A DNA stretch of 64,000 nt from Steroidobacteraceae bacterium (GTDB lineage Bacteria; Pseudomonadota; Gammaproteobacteria; Steroidobacterales; Steroidobacteraceae). The stretch is taken from NCBI GenBank assembly GCA_019187185.1, contig JABAQU010000002.1, forward strand, positions 62,001 through 126,000, written 5' to 3'. The position numbers were made by a program, and so were the translations under genes. The notes below the pieces were generated by a model. The model was not told where the DNA came from and ran no database searches. It was given only the letters and a program-made list of their open reading frames with translations. The first letter of the stretch is position 1, and every line of letters begins with the position of its first letter. This document shows positions 25,134-36,004 of the stretch, in pieces.

Positions 25134-25134
<1 letters not shown>
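23986..25134 (+). CDS. cfa: Cyclopropane-fatty-acyl-phospholipid synthase
   Basis: A 382-residue SAM-dependent enzyme that methylenates unsaturated acyl chains of membrane phospholipids. The N-terminal lipid-binding region (about 25-110) is followed by ISYSCG-like YSCGYWP, the SAM motif VLDIGCGWGGAAQFAA (about 167-182), then the catalytic segments SLGMFEHVG and NYRTYL. The length equals E. coli Cfa. Cyclopropane formation protects against acid and stationary-phase stress. The TGA stop shares its last base with the ATG of the AidB-like gene (TGATG). Confidence 0.93.
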
Positions 25135-26746
<1,612 letters not shown>

Positions 26747-26774
<28 letters not shown>

Positions 26775-27862
26775 GTGAGGCCGAGACTGCAGGTAGCCGT
26801 GGCGACGGCGATCACCACGGCGGCAATCACCGGACGAATCCCGACCTCGCCGAGGTTCGTCAGCGACAGATTGAGCCCCACCGCCGTCATGCCGCAGATC
26901 AGGAACAACTCGGATGTCGCCTGCGCGACATCGAGAAACATGGCCCAGTTGCCGGCCGCGGCTGCGTGATCGGTGACCAGATGGTCGCCGAGCGCGCGCA
27001 CCATCACGAGCACGACGAACGCGATGACGAATCCGGGCACGACGGGACGACGGCGCGCCGCCGGCGCATCGGCGGCTCGCCCCGCCCGGGTCGCACGCGC
27101 ATGGGCAGCCCAGGCGAACGCGGGCACCAGCAGGATGATCGAGAGGTTTCGCAGCAGCTTGGTCGCGCTCGCCACCGCAACGGCGTCGGGCGAGTCGAAC
27201 TGCTGCGCGTAGATCAGGGCAGCGCCGATCACCTGCGACGTATCGTGCACGGCGGTGCCGAGAAACACGCCCGATGGCAGCGCTGCGCCGCCGAAGACGG
27301 CGGCGGCGAGCCACGGATAGAGCAGCATCCCGGTACTGCCGATCAGCACGACGCACGCGAGCGCCGTGCCGGTGTCGATGTCGCGCGCCCGGATCGCGGG
27401 CGCCGTCGCGACGATCGCGGTGCACCCGCAGACCGCGGAGCCCACCGCGAGCAGGCTCTGCAGTCCCGGCGACAGGCCGAGCAGGCGCCCGATCCACAGG
27501 CTGACGCCCACCGCGACGGTGATGCAGGCGATCACCACCGGTAGCGCCACGAGCCCCACGCCGGCGAGACCGGGCAACGTCAGTCGCAGGCCGACGAGTG
27601 CGATGCCGACACCGAGCAACGTGCCGAGGATCCAGCGAACGCCGACTTCCGTGCGCGCGCCGAGGCCGACGAAGTGGCGCCACAACACGCCGAGCACGAT
27701 GCCGAGAAGGACCGGGCTCACGGGAGACGCACGGCCATCGACGAGCGCACGACCGATTTCGTGCGAGCCGAACTTCGCGAGCAGCGCGAGGGCGATCGCG
27801 AGCGCGACGCCCGGCAGCGCCGCGCGGCGCGCGTTGGCAAGGATGGCCGCGCGCACCGTCAT
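26747..27862 (-). CDS. YeiH/YadS-type putative sulfate exporter (Cons_hypoth698 family)
   Basis: A 371-residue integral membrane protein with about 10-11 helices. Signature segments of the family are present: SPVLLGIVLGVLWRH near the start, VGIALVGLRLTLPGLAGVG, the AVGSAVCGCTAIVATAPAI loop with two Cys, GTAVHDTSQVIGAAL and the terminal FLICGMTAVGLNLSLTNLG. Members are annotated as putative sulfate exporters without firm proof. The ATG at 27862 directly abuts the stop of the upstream DUF6356 gene. Confidence 0.88.
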
Positions 27863-28123
27863 TCAGCGCGGACTGGGCAGTCCGATCGCATCGCCCGCAG
27901 GCCGGGCGGCGAGACGCGAGCGCTGCGTCACCATGCGCTGGTACAGGCGGGTCAGGCAATTGCTCGCGGTGCGCTCGAAGAGGAATGGCAGCACCGCGTG
28001 CACGAGGCATGCAGCACCCGCCAGGACCATCGAGGCCCCGCAGCGCGAGGCGACGCCCATGTGCTGCAGGTACGTTTCGCCCACGGACCGCGGGTGCGCG
28101 GTAAAGGCATTGCGGAGACTCAT
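27863..28123 (-). CDS. Small membrane protein (DUF6356-like)
   Basis: An 86-residue protein with the typical order FTAHPRSVGETYLQHMG, then a hydrophobic helix with GAACLVHAVLPFLFERT and a C-terminal helix with LYQRM. This matches the small DUF6356 family of unknown function. The end is extended by about 20 polar residues. It is the first gene of a pair with the YeiH-type exporter and diverges from the Lrp gene; the gap between them holds an inverted repeat. Confidence 0.8.
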   Translation of the reverse strand: MSLRNAFTAHPRSVGETYLQHMGVASRCGASMVLAGAACLVHAVLPFLFERTASNCLTRLYQRMVTQRSRLAARPAGDAIGLPSPR

Positions 28124-28190
28124 CCGGCGAACCGTACCGGCTCGGCGGCGCAATTTGGGTGCGAAGAACTGGACAATCGCCCGTGATTCG

Positions 28191-28207
28191 ATACGATCGT
28201 TTCGTAT
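28191..28207. promoter_or_regulatory. Inverted repeat between DUF6356 and Lrp genes, likely operator
   Basis: ATACGA-TCGTT-TCGTAT is a perfect 6-bp inverted repeat 28 bases before the Lrp start. A second, smaller repeat GAAA-CGATA-TTTC (28222-28234) abuts the ATG. Lrp/AsnC proteins commonly bind such sites and control themselves and a divergent gene. Confidence 0.5.
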
Positions 28208-28234
28208 TATGCTAAAGGCGAGAAACGATATTTC

Positions 28235-28702
28235 ATGGACAGGATAGACCGCGGTATTCTGGATCTGCTTCAGCGGGACGGATCGCTCGGCGTGGCGGAG
28301 ATCGCCGAGCGCGTCGGGTTGTCGAAGGCGCCGTGCTGGCGACGCATCCGCCGCCTGCAGGAAGACGGCGTCATTCGCCGGACCGTGGCGCTGCTCGATC
28401 CGAAGAAGCTCAATGTCGGCACGACCGTGTTCGTCACGGTGAAGACGTCGAACCACAGCGAGGCCTGGTACAAGCGCTTCCTGCACACGCTCGACCAGAT
28501 CCCGGAAGTGGTCGAGATCTACCGGATGAGCGGCGAGGTGGACTACCTCCTGCGCATCGTCGTGCCCGACATCGACGGCTATGGCACCGTGTACAAGAAG
28601 CTGATCGCCGGCTGCGAATTCCTCGACATCAGCGCGAGCTTCGCGATGGGCGCGATCAGGCACACGACCGCGCTACCGCTGGATCACCTCGTCCTCGGCT
28701 GA
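28235..28702 (+). CDS. Lrp/AsnC-family transcriptional regulator
   Basis: A 155-residue regulator with a winged HTH (about 1-60; SLGVAEIAERVGLSKAPCW is the HTH) and a C-terminal ligand-binding RAM domain (about 70-145). SKAPCWRRIRRLQEDGVI and the RAM segment EVVEIYRMSGEVDYLLRIV are characteristic of the family. Such proteins form octamers and respond to amino acids. It diverges from the DUF6356-yeiH pair and overlaps the 3' end of mrpG by 30 bases. Which amino acid it senses is not readable. Confidence 0.92.
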   Translation: MDRIDRGILDLLQRDGSLGVAEIAERVGLSKAPCWRRIRRLQEDGVIRRTVALLDPKKLNVGTTVFVTVKTSNHSEAWYKRFLHTLDQIPEVVEIYRMSGEVDYLLRIVVPDIDGYGTVYKKLIAGCEFLDISASFAMGAIRHTTALPLDHLVLG

Positions 28703-29017
28703 CCGGGCACGCGCCCGTTCGCGATGGATGCTCGCACGCATCAGCAGCATCGCCGTCACGGGCGAAGTCATCACGACGAACACCGTGATCAGCAGCGCGT
28801 GCAGCACGGGCCGTTGCGCCACGGCCGAGCCGACCACGATCGTCGCGATGACGAGGCAGCCGAGCCCGAGCGTGTTGCCCATCGAGGGCCCGTGCATCCG
28901 CGCCTGGAAGCTGCGCAGTCGCACGAGGCCGAGCGAGCCGACGAGCGCCAGCAGCCCGCCGGCGACGAGCAGCAGCGCGACCGGCAGTGCGATCCACGGC
29001 GACTCGATGCCGCTCAT
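28673..29017 (-). CDS. mrpG: Mrp-type Na+/H+ antiporter subunit G
   Basis: A 114-residue protein with three helices and the MnhG/PhaG signature GSLGLVRLRSFQARMHGPS. The 28 C-terminal residues are basic and polar. It is the last gene of the mrp operon; ATG at 29017 overlaps the mrpF stop by four bases. Confidence 0.93.
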   Translation of the reverse strand: MSGIESPWIALPVALLLVAGGLLALVGSLGLVRLRSFQARMHGPSMGNTLGLGCLVIATIVVGSAVAQRPVLHALLITVFVVMTSPVTAMLLMRASIHRERARARSAEDEVIQR

Positions 29018-29301
29018 GGCTCGATGACCTCCCCGCGCAGGAGGAACTTCGCGAGTGCCACCGAACCCACGAACCCGAACAGCGCGATCAGCAGCGCAAT
29101 CTCGAACCACGCGCCCGACCCGACACGCAGGCCGTAGGCGAGAAGCATCGCCATCGCATTCACATAGAGCGTATCGAGGCCGAGCACGCGATCCTGTGCG
29201 GCGGGGCCGCGGATCAGCCGCCAGGTCGCGAGGCACATCGCGAGGCCAAAGCAGGCAGATGCGAACCATGCGGCGAGAGCGACGAGGCTTCCCATGTTCA
29301 T
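29014..29301 (-). CDS. mrpF: Mrp-type Na+/H+ antiporter subunit F
   Basis: A 95-residue, three-helix protein with the MnhF core RLIRGPAAQDRVLGLDTLYVN. The conserved Asp in the second half of that segment is present. Overlaps mrpE by four bases. Confidence 0.93.
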   Translation of the reverse strand: MNMGSLVALAAWFASACFGLAMCLATWRLIRGPAAQDRVLGLDTLYVNAMAMLLAYGLRVGSGAWFEIALLIALFGFVGSVALAKFLLRGEVIEP

Positions 29302-29786
29302 GGCTGGAAGATCCTGATCAGCGGGCGTTCATAACGGCGCTTGATCGTCCGTATCCATGCCGCCTCGTCCTGCAGGTCGAGCACGTGCAACGTGAGCCGG
29401 CGATGTTCGACGGAGTGCTCGACCCAGACCGTGCCGGGCGTCGACGTGATGATGGTCGCGAGCACCGCGAGTCCGTGCGGATCGTGCAATTCGAGCGGGA
29501 TCTCGAGGAAGCCCGAGTGGATCTCGCGCCGCCGCACGAGGCCGAGGATGATGCGGCCGACGGCGATGTTCGAGCGCACGATGTCGACGAACACCGTGAC
29601 GAGGAGCCCCGCCGCAAGCCACGGACGGTAGAGCCGGGGGCGTAGCGGCCGCATTTTCGAGCCCCACCACACGAGGGCCGCCGCGAATGCGGCGCCGAGC
29701 ACGATCTGCCCCGGCGAGAACGTGTCGTTCATCACGAGCCACATCGCGGCCAGCGCGAGCACCAGCACCGGAATGCCACGCGTCAT
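29298..29786 (-). CDS. mrpE: Mrp-type Na+/H+ antiporter subunit E
   Basis: A 162-residue protein with two or three N-terminal helices and the MnhE features FVDIVRSNIAVGRIIL, IPLELHDPHGLAVLATIITSTPGT (a conserved family region) and a C-terminal soluble part. Overlaps mrpD by four bases at the start. Confidence 0.93.
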   Translation of the reverse strand: MTRGIPVLVLALAAMWLVMNDTFSPGQIVLGAAFAAALVWWGSKMRPLRPRLYRPWLAAGLLVTVFVDIVRSNIAVGRIILGLVRRREIHSGFLEIPLELHDPHGLAVLATIITSTPGTVWVEHSVEHRRLTLHVLDLQDEAAWIRTIKRRYERPLIRIFQP

Positions 29787-31456
29787 CGGCTGCCCTCCGT
29801 GGCGAGCACCGTTTCGATGTAGATTTGCGGCGAGCGCAGCGATGCCGCAGTCGATTCGAAGAACCGCATCACGGGACCGGCGGCGACCGTCAGCCCGATG
29901 CACATCAGCACCAGCATGGCGACCGGCCCTGCCTCGAGTACACGCAGGCGCGGCGTATTGCGCCCGGTGACCGACCAGAACAGGCGCATGCCGATGCGCG
30001 TGAGTGCGATGAGGCTCGCGAGGCCCGCGGCCAGCGTGACGAACACCAGCATCCACGCCGCTGTCGCCCATGGTGCTCCCTGCGCGGCATGGATCGCCGC
30101 GGAGAGGATGGCGAACTTCGCGATGAAGCCCGACAGCGGCGGGGAGCCCGTCACGAGCAGCACGCAGAATGCGAACATCAGCCCCATGAACGCCATCGCC
30201 GCGGGAATCGCCACGCCCACCTCCGCGTCCTGCTCCGGAACAGGTGGCGCGCGGCGCACACCATACGGCACGTAACCTCCCGCGGGGAGGAGCGCCGGTT
30301 CGGCGGCTGCGGACGCCGGCTTCGGCGGAGAGCGCCACGCGCGCTCGGTCATGCCCGTCAGCATGAAGAAGGCCCCCGTCGCGAGCACCGAGCCGACGAG
30401 ATAGAAGAGCGCCGGAGCGAGCAGCGGCGGGTGATCGAGTCCCATCACCATCAGCAGCAGGCCCGACGAGACGATCACCGAATAGCCGACGAGGCGCGAC
30501 AGCTGCTGGGCGGCGAGCGTGCCGACGATGCCGAATCCCATCGTCGCGATGCCGAGGTAGTAGAGCCCGCCGCGGAACAGGTCGGGCCGCAGCAGCGCGC
30601 TGCCGTCGAGGTGGGCGAGCGCATCGGCGCTGCCGATCAGCGAACCGAGGCGCAGCAACGCGTAGATACCCACCTTGGTCAGGACGGCAAACACGGCGGC
30701 CACCGGCGCGCTCGCGGCCGCATAGGTGCCCGGCAACCAGAAATTGAGCGGCCAGCAGCCGGCCTTGGTCAGAAAGGCGACGGCGAGGATCGCCGCGGCC
30801 GCGTCGAACAGCGTGCGATCCGCGATCGACAGCGCGGCGGCGCGCGCGGGCAGGTCCGCGAGGTTCAGAGTGCCCGTCACACCGTAGATCAACGACACCC
30901 CGACCAGCAGCAGCAGCGAGCCGGTGAGATTCACGACGATGTAGTGCAGCCCGATCCTGACCCGTTGCGTGTTCGAGCCGTGCAGCAGCAGGCCATAGGA
31001 CGCGGCCAGCAGGATCTCGAAGAACACGAACAGGTTGAACAGGTCGCCCGTCAGGAACGCGCCGTTGACGCCCATCGACAGCAGCTGCAGCAGCGCGTGG
31101 AAATGCGGACCGACGCGGTCCCAGTAGGCGAGCGAATTGACGAACGCCGCGAGCGTGACGACCGCGTTCAGCACCAGCATCAGCCCCGTCAACCGGTCGA
31201 TCACGAGCACGATGCCGAAGGGTGCGGGCCATCCGCCGATCGCATACGCACCGACACCCTGCGACCAGATGTCCGGAAAGGCTTCGGTCGTGAGCGCAAG
31301 CAGCGCGACGGCCGCAGCGAGCTGCACGACGATCGACACCGATGCGACGGCGACACGCAGCACGCGCGCACGCTCGGTGAGAAAGAGGATCACCGCGGCC
31401 GCGGCGAGCGGCACGACGATCGGCACGACGGGCAGGTGCGCGAACCAGGCGCTCAT
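29783..31456 (-). CDS. mrpD: Mrp-type Na+/H+ antiporter subunit D
   Basis: A 557-residue, about 14-helix protein related to complex I subunits NuoM/NuoN. Ion-path residues are visible: the Glu in the NLFVFFEILLAASYGLLLHG segment and the Lys in LTKAGCWPLNFWLPG. About 45 extra residues (APPKPASAAAEPALLPAGG-like, near 375-415) insert a Pro/Ala-rich loop between later helices, which is not usual. It is one of the two large proton-conducting subunits. Confidence 0.94.
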   Translation of the reverse strand: MSAWFAHLPVVPIVVPLAAAAVILFLTERARVLRVAVASVSIVVQLAAAVALLALTTEAFPDIWSQGVGAYAIGGWPAPFGIVLVIDRLTGLMLVLNAVVTLAAFVNSLAYWDRVGPHFHALLQLLSMGVNGAFLTGDLFNLFVFFEILLAASYGLLLHGSNTQRVRIGLHYIVVNLTGSLLLLVGVSLIYGVTGTLNLADLPARAAALSIADRTLFDAAAAILAVAFLTKAGCWPLNFWLPGTYAAASAPVAAVFAVLTKVGIYALLRLGSLIGSADALAHLDGSALLRPDLFRGGLYYLGIATMGFGIVGTLAAQQLSRLVGYSVIVSSGLLLMVMGLDHPPLLAPALFYLVGSVLATGAFFMLTGMTERAWRSPPKPASAAAEPALLPAGGYVPYGVRRAPPVPEQDAEVGVAIPAAMAFMGLMFAFCVLLVTGSPPLSGFIAKFAILSAAIHAAQGAPWATAAWMLVFVTLAAGLASLIALTRIGMRLFWSVTGRNTPRLRVLEAGPVAMLVLMCIGLTVAAGPVMRFFESTAASLRSPQIYIETVLATEGSR

Positions 31457-31794
31457 CCGGATTCCCGCCCGTCGACATGGTCGGTGCCGGTGAGTCCGCG
31501 CGCCGCGAGCAGCACGACGAGCAGCAGCGCCGTGGTCGCAAAGCCGATCACGATCGCGGTCAGCACCAGCGCCTGGGGCACCGGGTCGGCCATCTGCGCC
31601 GCGTCCGCGACCATTCCCGGGGCGACGATCGGTGCTCGCCCGACGACGAGGCGCCCCATCCCGAAGATGAAGAGGTTCACGGCATAGGACAGGAGCGCGA
31701 GCCCCACGATCACCTGGAACGTGCGTGGCCGCAGCAGGAGCCAGACGCCGGAGCCCGTGAGCACACCGATGGCGAGGGCGAAGAGCGCCTCCAT
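31453..31794 (-). CDS. mrpC: Mrp-type Na+/H+ antiporter subunit C
   Basis: A 113-residue three-helix protein homologous to NuoK, with YAVNLFIFGMGRL and the conserved PVPQALVLTAIVIGFATTA. The start ATG at 31794 lies two bases from the mrpA stop and the gene overlaps mrpD. Confidence 0.94.
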   Translation of the reverse strand: MEALFALAIGVLTGSGVWLLLRPRTFQVIVGLALLSYAVNLFIFGMGRLVVGRAPIVAPGMVADAAQMADPVPQALVLTAIVIGFATTALLLVVLLAARGLTGTDHVDGRESG

Positions 31795-31796
31795 GT

Positions 31797-34691
31797 TCAG
31801 CCCCCTGCCCCGTCGCGCGCGAACGACTCGCGCGCGCTGCGAAACGACTGGTGTGCCAGCGAAACGAGCATCAGCGAGGTCGCACCGATGACCACGAGGT
31901 ATACGCCCACATCGAACAGCAGCACGCTCGCGAGGTGCACCGGACCCACGAGGGGCAGCGTGACATCGGCGCCGAGACTCGCGAGGAACGGGCGCCCGGC
32001 GGCCCAGGCGAGCAGGCCCGCGCCGCCCGCGGCGGTGAGGCCGAGCGCGACCCAGTACTGCGGGTGCACACGCATGCGCCACTCGACCCACTGCGCGCCG
32101 CTCACCATGTACTGCGTGATGAAGGCCGTCGCCATGACGAGGCCGCCGACAAATCCGCCTCCCGGCGCGTCGTGCCCGCGCAGCAGCAGGTAGACGGCGA
32201 CGAGGCCGGCCATCGGCAGCAGCAGGCGCACGAGCACCGCCGGAATCCGCAGGTCGCCACCCGGCAGCAATTCCCCGGGGTTGAAGGCGCGAATGCCGCT
32301 CTCCGCGATCGACGCACGCTGCGCGCGCGGCACGTCGATGCTCTCCGGCGCGGGGCGAAAGCGGCGCAGCAGCGCATAGACGGTGAGCGCGACGATGCTG
32401 ACGACCGTGATCTCCCCGAGCGTATCGAAGCCGCGGAAATCGACGAGGATCACGTTGACGACATTGCGCCCGCCACCCTTCGGCAGTGCGTGTTCGACGA
32501 AGAATTGCGCGAGCCCCTCGACCGGCGCGTGGGTCAGCACGGCAAAGGACAGCGCCGCGAGGCCCGCGCCGACGATCACGGCGAGGGCGAGGTCGCGCGC
32601 GCGCCTCAAGCGCGCCCGGCGCGTGCGGCGATCCGGATCGTCGAGATCGAGGCGCCGCGGCAGCCAGCGCAGGCCGAGCAGCAGCAGGACGAGCGTCACG
32701 ACTTCGACGGCGACCTGCGTCAGCGCGAGATCGGGCGCGGAGAACCACGCGAACGTGAGGCTGGTAAAGAGCCCGGCGCCCCCCAGCATGATCAGTGCCG
32801 CGAGCCGGTGGAACTTCGCCTGCACGGCGGCCCCGACCGCGCAGACACAACCGACGATCCACACGAGCGCGTACACGGGGTCGACCGGCGTCAGGCCGGC
32901 GGCGCCGCGCGCGAGGCCGTGGGTCGCGATCGGAATCGCCCCGACCGCGAACGCCATGCTGATCATCATCAGCAACTGCAATTGCAGGCGCCGCGACGAC
33001 GCGAAGCGCACCATCCGCTCGGCCACCCGGTGCAGCACGACGATCACGATGTCGAACACGCGCCGCCCGTCGAACGGCGCACGCAGCGGCGCGCCACCCG
33101 TGGCGCGCTGACCGTAGAACCAGCGCAGCAGGTAAAGGCCGATGCCCCCCGCGAACGCGATTGCGCTCATCAGGAACGGCACCGTGAACCCGTGCCACAC
33201 GACGAGGCTGTACGGCGGCGTTTCCGCACCGAGGATCGATTGCACGGCGAGTGCGAGCACGGGGCCGATCGTACGTGCGGGGAAGATGCCGACCAGCAGG
33301 CACGCGGCGACGAGCAGCATGCTCGGCAGCAGCATCCAGCGCGTCGGCTCGTGCGGCACGCGCGGCAGATCCTGCGCGAGCGGGCCGTAGAACACCTGGT
33401 GGATGAGCCGCAGCGAGTACGCAACGCTGAATGCGCCGGCCATCGTCGCGATCGCGGGCAGGCCGACCCGCAGCAGCAGCCCGTCGCCCGCGAAAATCGT
33501 TTCGGCGAAGAACATTTCCTTCGACAGGAAGCCGTTGAGCAGCGGCACGCCCGCCATGGCGGCCGCCGCGACGACGGCCACGGTGGCGGTGATCGGCATC
33601 GCGTGGGCGAGCCCGCTCAGGCGCCGCAGGTCGCGGGTCCCCGCCTCGTGATCGACGATGCCCGCGGCCATGAAGAGCGTCGCCTTGAAGGTCGCGTGGT
33701 TCATCATGTGAAAGACCGCCGCCACGAGCGCGAGGCGGCTGTTCATGCCGAGCAGCAGCGTGATGAGACCGAGGTGGCTCACGGTCGAATACGCGAGCAC
33801 GCCTTTCATGTCGCGCTGGAACAGCGCCGCCGCGGCCCCGATCAGCAGCGAGGCGAGTCCCGCACCGCACACGACGGCAAACCACAGGTCGGTGCCCGCC
33901 AGCACGGGCCACAGGCGCGCGAGCAGGAACACGCCCGCCTTCACCATCGTGGCCGAGTGCAGGTAGGCAGATACCGGGGTCGGTGCCGCCATCGCGTGGG
34001 GCAGCCAGAACTGGAACGGGAACTGTGCGCTCTTCGTCAGCGCACCGAGCAGGACAAGAACGAGCATCACCGGATACCACGGGTGCGATTGCACCGCCTC
34101 GGCCGCGGCGAGCACCTGGTCGAGCTCGAAGCTGCCCGCCATCGTGCCGAGCATGATCACGCCGGCGAGCAGGCAGAAGCCGCCGGCCGCCGTCACCGTG
34201 AGGGCCATGCGCGCGCCGTGCCGCGCATCGACGCGGTGGTACCAGTAGGCGATCAGCATGAAGGAGCTGAAGCTCGTCAGCTCCCAGAAAATGGCGAGCT
34301 GGACCAGGTTGCCGGACAGCACGATGCCGAGCATCGATCCCGTGAACGCGAGCAGGAACGAGAAGAAGCGCGGTACCGGGTCTTCCGGCGACAGGTAATA
34401 GCGCGCGTAGATCACGACGAGCGTGCCCATCAACGACACGAGCAGCGTGAAGAGCCACGCGAAGCCGTCCATGCGCAGGCTGAAGGCGAGTCCCGCCTGT
34501 CCGAGCCAGGGCAAGACGAAGCGTACGACGCCGTCGTCCGCGATCTGCGGGTACAGCCCGAGCGTGAGCACCGTGCAGGCGAGCGCGCACACGCCTGCGA
34601 GCCACGCCTCGGCGTTGCGCGCATTCGCCGGCAGGAAGGCGGCGCACAGGCTGCCGAGGAACGGCAGCAGCACGATCAGCGCCAGTGTCAT
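31797..34691 (-). CDS. mrpA: Mrp-type Na+/H+ antiporter subunit A with fused MrpB domain
   Basis: A 964-residue protein. The first 500 residues resemble NuoL (SFSSFMLIAYWYHR, KSAQFPFQFWLPHAMAAPTPVSAYLHSATMVK with the conserved Lys, split here across helices). The segment about 590-790 is the MrpA-specific extension with LALTQVAVEVVTLVLLL. The C-terminal 160 residues form an MnhB domain (LRGHDAPGGGFVGGLV and later GVYLVVIGATSLMLV). No separate mrpB gene exists, so this is the six-gene group-2 type. The complex exchanges Na+ or K+ for H+ and supports alkali and salt tolerance. Confidence 0.94.
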   Translation of the reverse strand: MTLALIVLLPFLGSLCAAFLPANARNAEAWLAGVCALACTVLTLGLYPQIADDGVVRFVLPWLGQAGLAFSLRMDGFAWLFTLLVSLMGTLVVIYARYYLSPEDPVPRFFSFLLAFTGSMLGIVLSGNLVQLAIFWELTSFSSFMLIAYWYHRVDARHGARMALTVTAAGGFCLLAGVIMLGTMAGSFELDQVLAAAEAVQSHPWYPVMLVLVLLGALTKSAQFPFQFWLPHAMAAPTPVSAYLHSATMVKAGVFLLARLWPVLAGTDLWFAVVCGAGLASLLIGAAAALFQRDMKGVLAYSTVSHLGLITLLLGMNSRLALVAAVFHMMNHATFKATLFMAAGIVDHEAGTRDLRRLSGLAHAMPITATVAVVAAAAMAGVPLLNGFLSKEMFFAETIFAGDGLLLRVGLPAIATMAGAFSVAYSLRLIHQVFYGPLAQDLPRVPHEPTRWMLLPSMLLVAACLLVGIFPARTIGPVLALAVQSILGAETPPYSLVVWHGFTVPFLMSAIAFAGGIGLYLLRWFYGQRATGGAPLRAPFDGRRVFDIVIVVLHRVAERMVRFASSRRLQLQLLMMISMAFAVGAIPIATHGLARGAAGLTPVDPVYALVWIVGCVCAVGAAVQAKFHRLAALIMLGGAGLFTSLTFAWFSAPDLALTQVAVEVVTLVLLLLGLRWLPRRLDLDDPDRRTRRARLRRARDLALAVIVGAGLAALSFAVLTHAPVEGLAQFFVEHALPKGGGRNVVNVILVDFRGFDTLGEITVVSIVALTVYALLRRFRPAPESIDVPRAQRASIAESGIRAFNPGELLPGGDLRIPAVLVRLLLPMAGLVAVYLLLRGHDAPGGGFVGGLVMATAFITQYMVSGAQWVEWRMRVHPQYWVALGLTAAGGAGLLAWAAGRPFLASLGADVTLPLVGPVHLASVLLFDVGVYLVVIGATSLMLVSLAHQSFRSARESFARDGAGG

Positions 34692-34742
34692 GAGCGACTC
34701 CGCATCCGGCGCATTCTGGCACAGCCGGCGCTCGCGGCATCG

Positions 34743-35645
34743 TCAGTCGATGGCCCCCTGCGCGAGGAGGCGCGCGCCGAGGCCGCAGAAATACAGGTAG
34801 CCGCGCAACTCGCCGAATCGCGAGATCGTGGCATCGAGCTTGCGTGCGTCCCGCGTGCCGAGCAGCAGGTGCAGGTTGCGCTGCGCGCCGACATCGCCCG
34901 GCGGAAACATGTCGAGCCGACCGAGCCCCCGCAGCAGGACGAGCCCTGCCGTCCATGGCCCGACACCGCGCAGCCCGACGAGGTGCTCGAACGCGGCCGG
35001 GGTCGCGAGCGCGTCGAGGTCGGCCGCGCGCAACTCGCCACGGTCGATCAGCCTCGCGAGTTCCCGCAGCGTGCGTGCCTTCTGCGTCGAGAGGCCGCAG
35101 GCACGCAGTGCCGCCGGGCTCGCCGCGGCAATCACCTCCGCGCGCGGAAATGCGCGCTGTCCCGCGGCGTCGCCGAAGGCCGCACCAAATCGGTCGACGA
35201 GCCGCCCGCTCACCGCGATGCCCGCATCGAGACTCACCTGCTGAAACGGCACGACACTCGCGAACGTCTCGAACAGATCGGCGAACCGCGGCGGGCGCAG
35301 CCCTCGCAGCGAGCGCGCGGTGGCCGACATCGTCGGCTCGCCCTCGGCACGCTCGGCGAGCGGCGCCGGATCGATGTCGAGCCCGAGGATGCGGCGCAAG
35401 CGCCGCGTCACTTCGCGCCGTGCCGCCGCGTCCACGGTCCCGCTCGCCGCACGCAGCGTGCACTCGAGCACGGGGGCATCCGTGCGGCCGCGGTTGCGCA
35501 CCTCTGCGAGCACGAGCCCGCCCGGCAGGTCGAACACGCGTCGATAGGCGCTGCCGTCCCACACGTCGACGCGATTTGCCGGCCGGCGCTGCAGCACGCG
35601 CACGGTCGCCGCGAGATTGAATGGGCCGCGCGTCGCGAGTTTCAC
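34743..35645 (-). CDS. alkA: AlkA-like DNA-3-methyladenine glycosylase II
   Basis: A 300-residue HhH-GPD glycosylase that removes alkylated bases from DNA. GTG at 35645 is chosen as start because it begins the AlkA N-terminal domain (FNLAATVRVLQRRPANRV). The helix-hairpin-helix is LVGLRGVGPWTAGLVLLR and the catalytic Asp is about Asp251 in FPPGDVG. The N-terminal beta-domain and central segment FETFASVVPFQQVSLDAG match the family. It sits between DUF488 and mrpA, with the neighbouring genes 10 and 51 bases away. Confidence 0.88.
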   Translation of the reverse strand: MKLATRGPFNLAATVRVLQRRPANRVDVWDGSAYRRVFDLPGGLVLAEVRNRGRTDAPVLECTLRAASGTVDAAARREVTRRLRRILGLDIDPAPLAERAEGEPTMSATARSLRGLRPPRFADLFETFASVVPFQQVSLDAGIAVSGRLVDRFGAAFGDAAGQRAFPRAEVIAAASPAALRACGLSTQKARTLRELARLIDRGELRAADLDALATPAAFEHLVGLRGVGPWTAGLVLLRGLGRLDMFPPGDVGAQRNLHLLLGTRDARKLDATISRFGELRGYLYFCGLGARLLAQGAID

Positions 35646-35655
35646 CGGATCGCAG

Positions 35656-36003
35656 TCACCGCTTCGCGGCGAGGAAATCGCGCAGCACGACCGCGCTGTT
35701 GTGCTCGGTATCGCGGGCGGCGTAGAGCAAGGTGACCGTGCCGCGCTTCGCGGCCGCCTGCAGCGGCTGCCAGTGCGCGGGCGCCGCCACGAGCTCCGCG
35801 TGATAGCGCCGCCTGAACTCGGGCCAGCGCTCCACACGGTGGGCGTACCAGATCCTGAGCGCTGCGCTCGGCGCCACGTCCTTCAGCCACTCGGCATCCG
35901 CGAGCGCCTCCTTGCGCACCCCGCGGGGCCACAGGCGCTCGACGAGAAAGCGGCGGCCGTCGGCCTTTTCGTGCGCCTCGTATACGCGCTTGACGCGGAT
36001 CAT
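35656..36003 (-). CDS. DUF488 family protein
   Basis: A 115-residue protein with the DUF488 pattern KRVYEAHEKADGRRFLVERLWPRGV, WYAHRVERWPEFRRRY and LLYAARDTEHNSAVVLRDFL. Proteins of this family are small and cytoplasmic; their function is not established, though their frequent occurrence in stress operons suggests a protective role. It begins one base after the SOD stop and ends ten bases before alkA. Confidence 0.88.
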   Translation of the reverse strand: MIRVKRVYEAHEKADGRRFLVERLWPRGVRKEALADAEWLKDVAPSAALRIWYAHRVERWPEFRRRYHAELVAAPAHWQPLQAAAKRGTVTLLYAARDTEHNSAVVLRDFLAAKR

Positions 36004-36004
36004 G

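Noticed and set aside
31453..35735. Very long open frames on both strands overlapping mrpA, mrpC and alkA in other frames
   Set aside because: They are Arg- or Gln/His-rich translations in wrong frames of genes with clear families.
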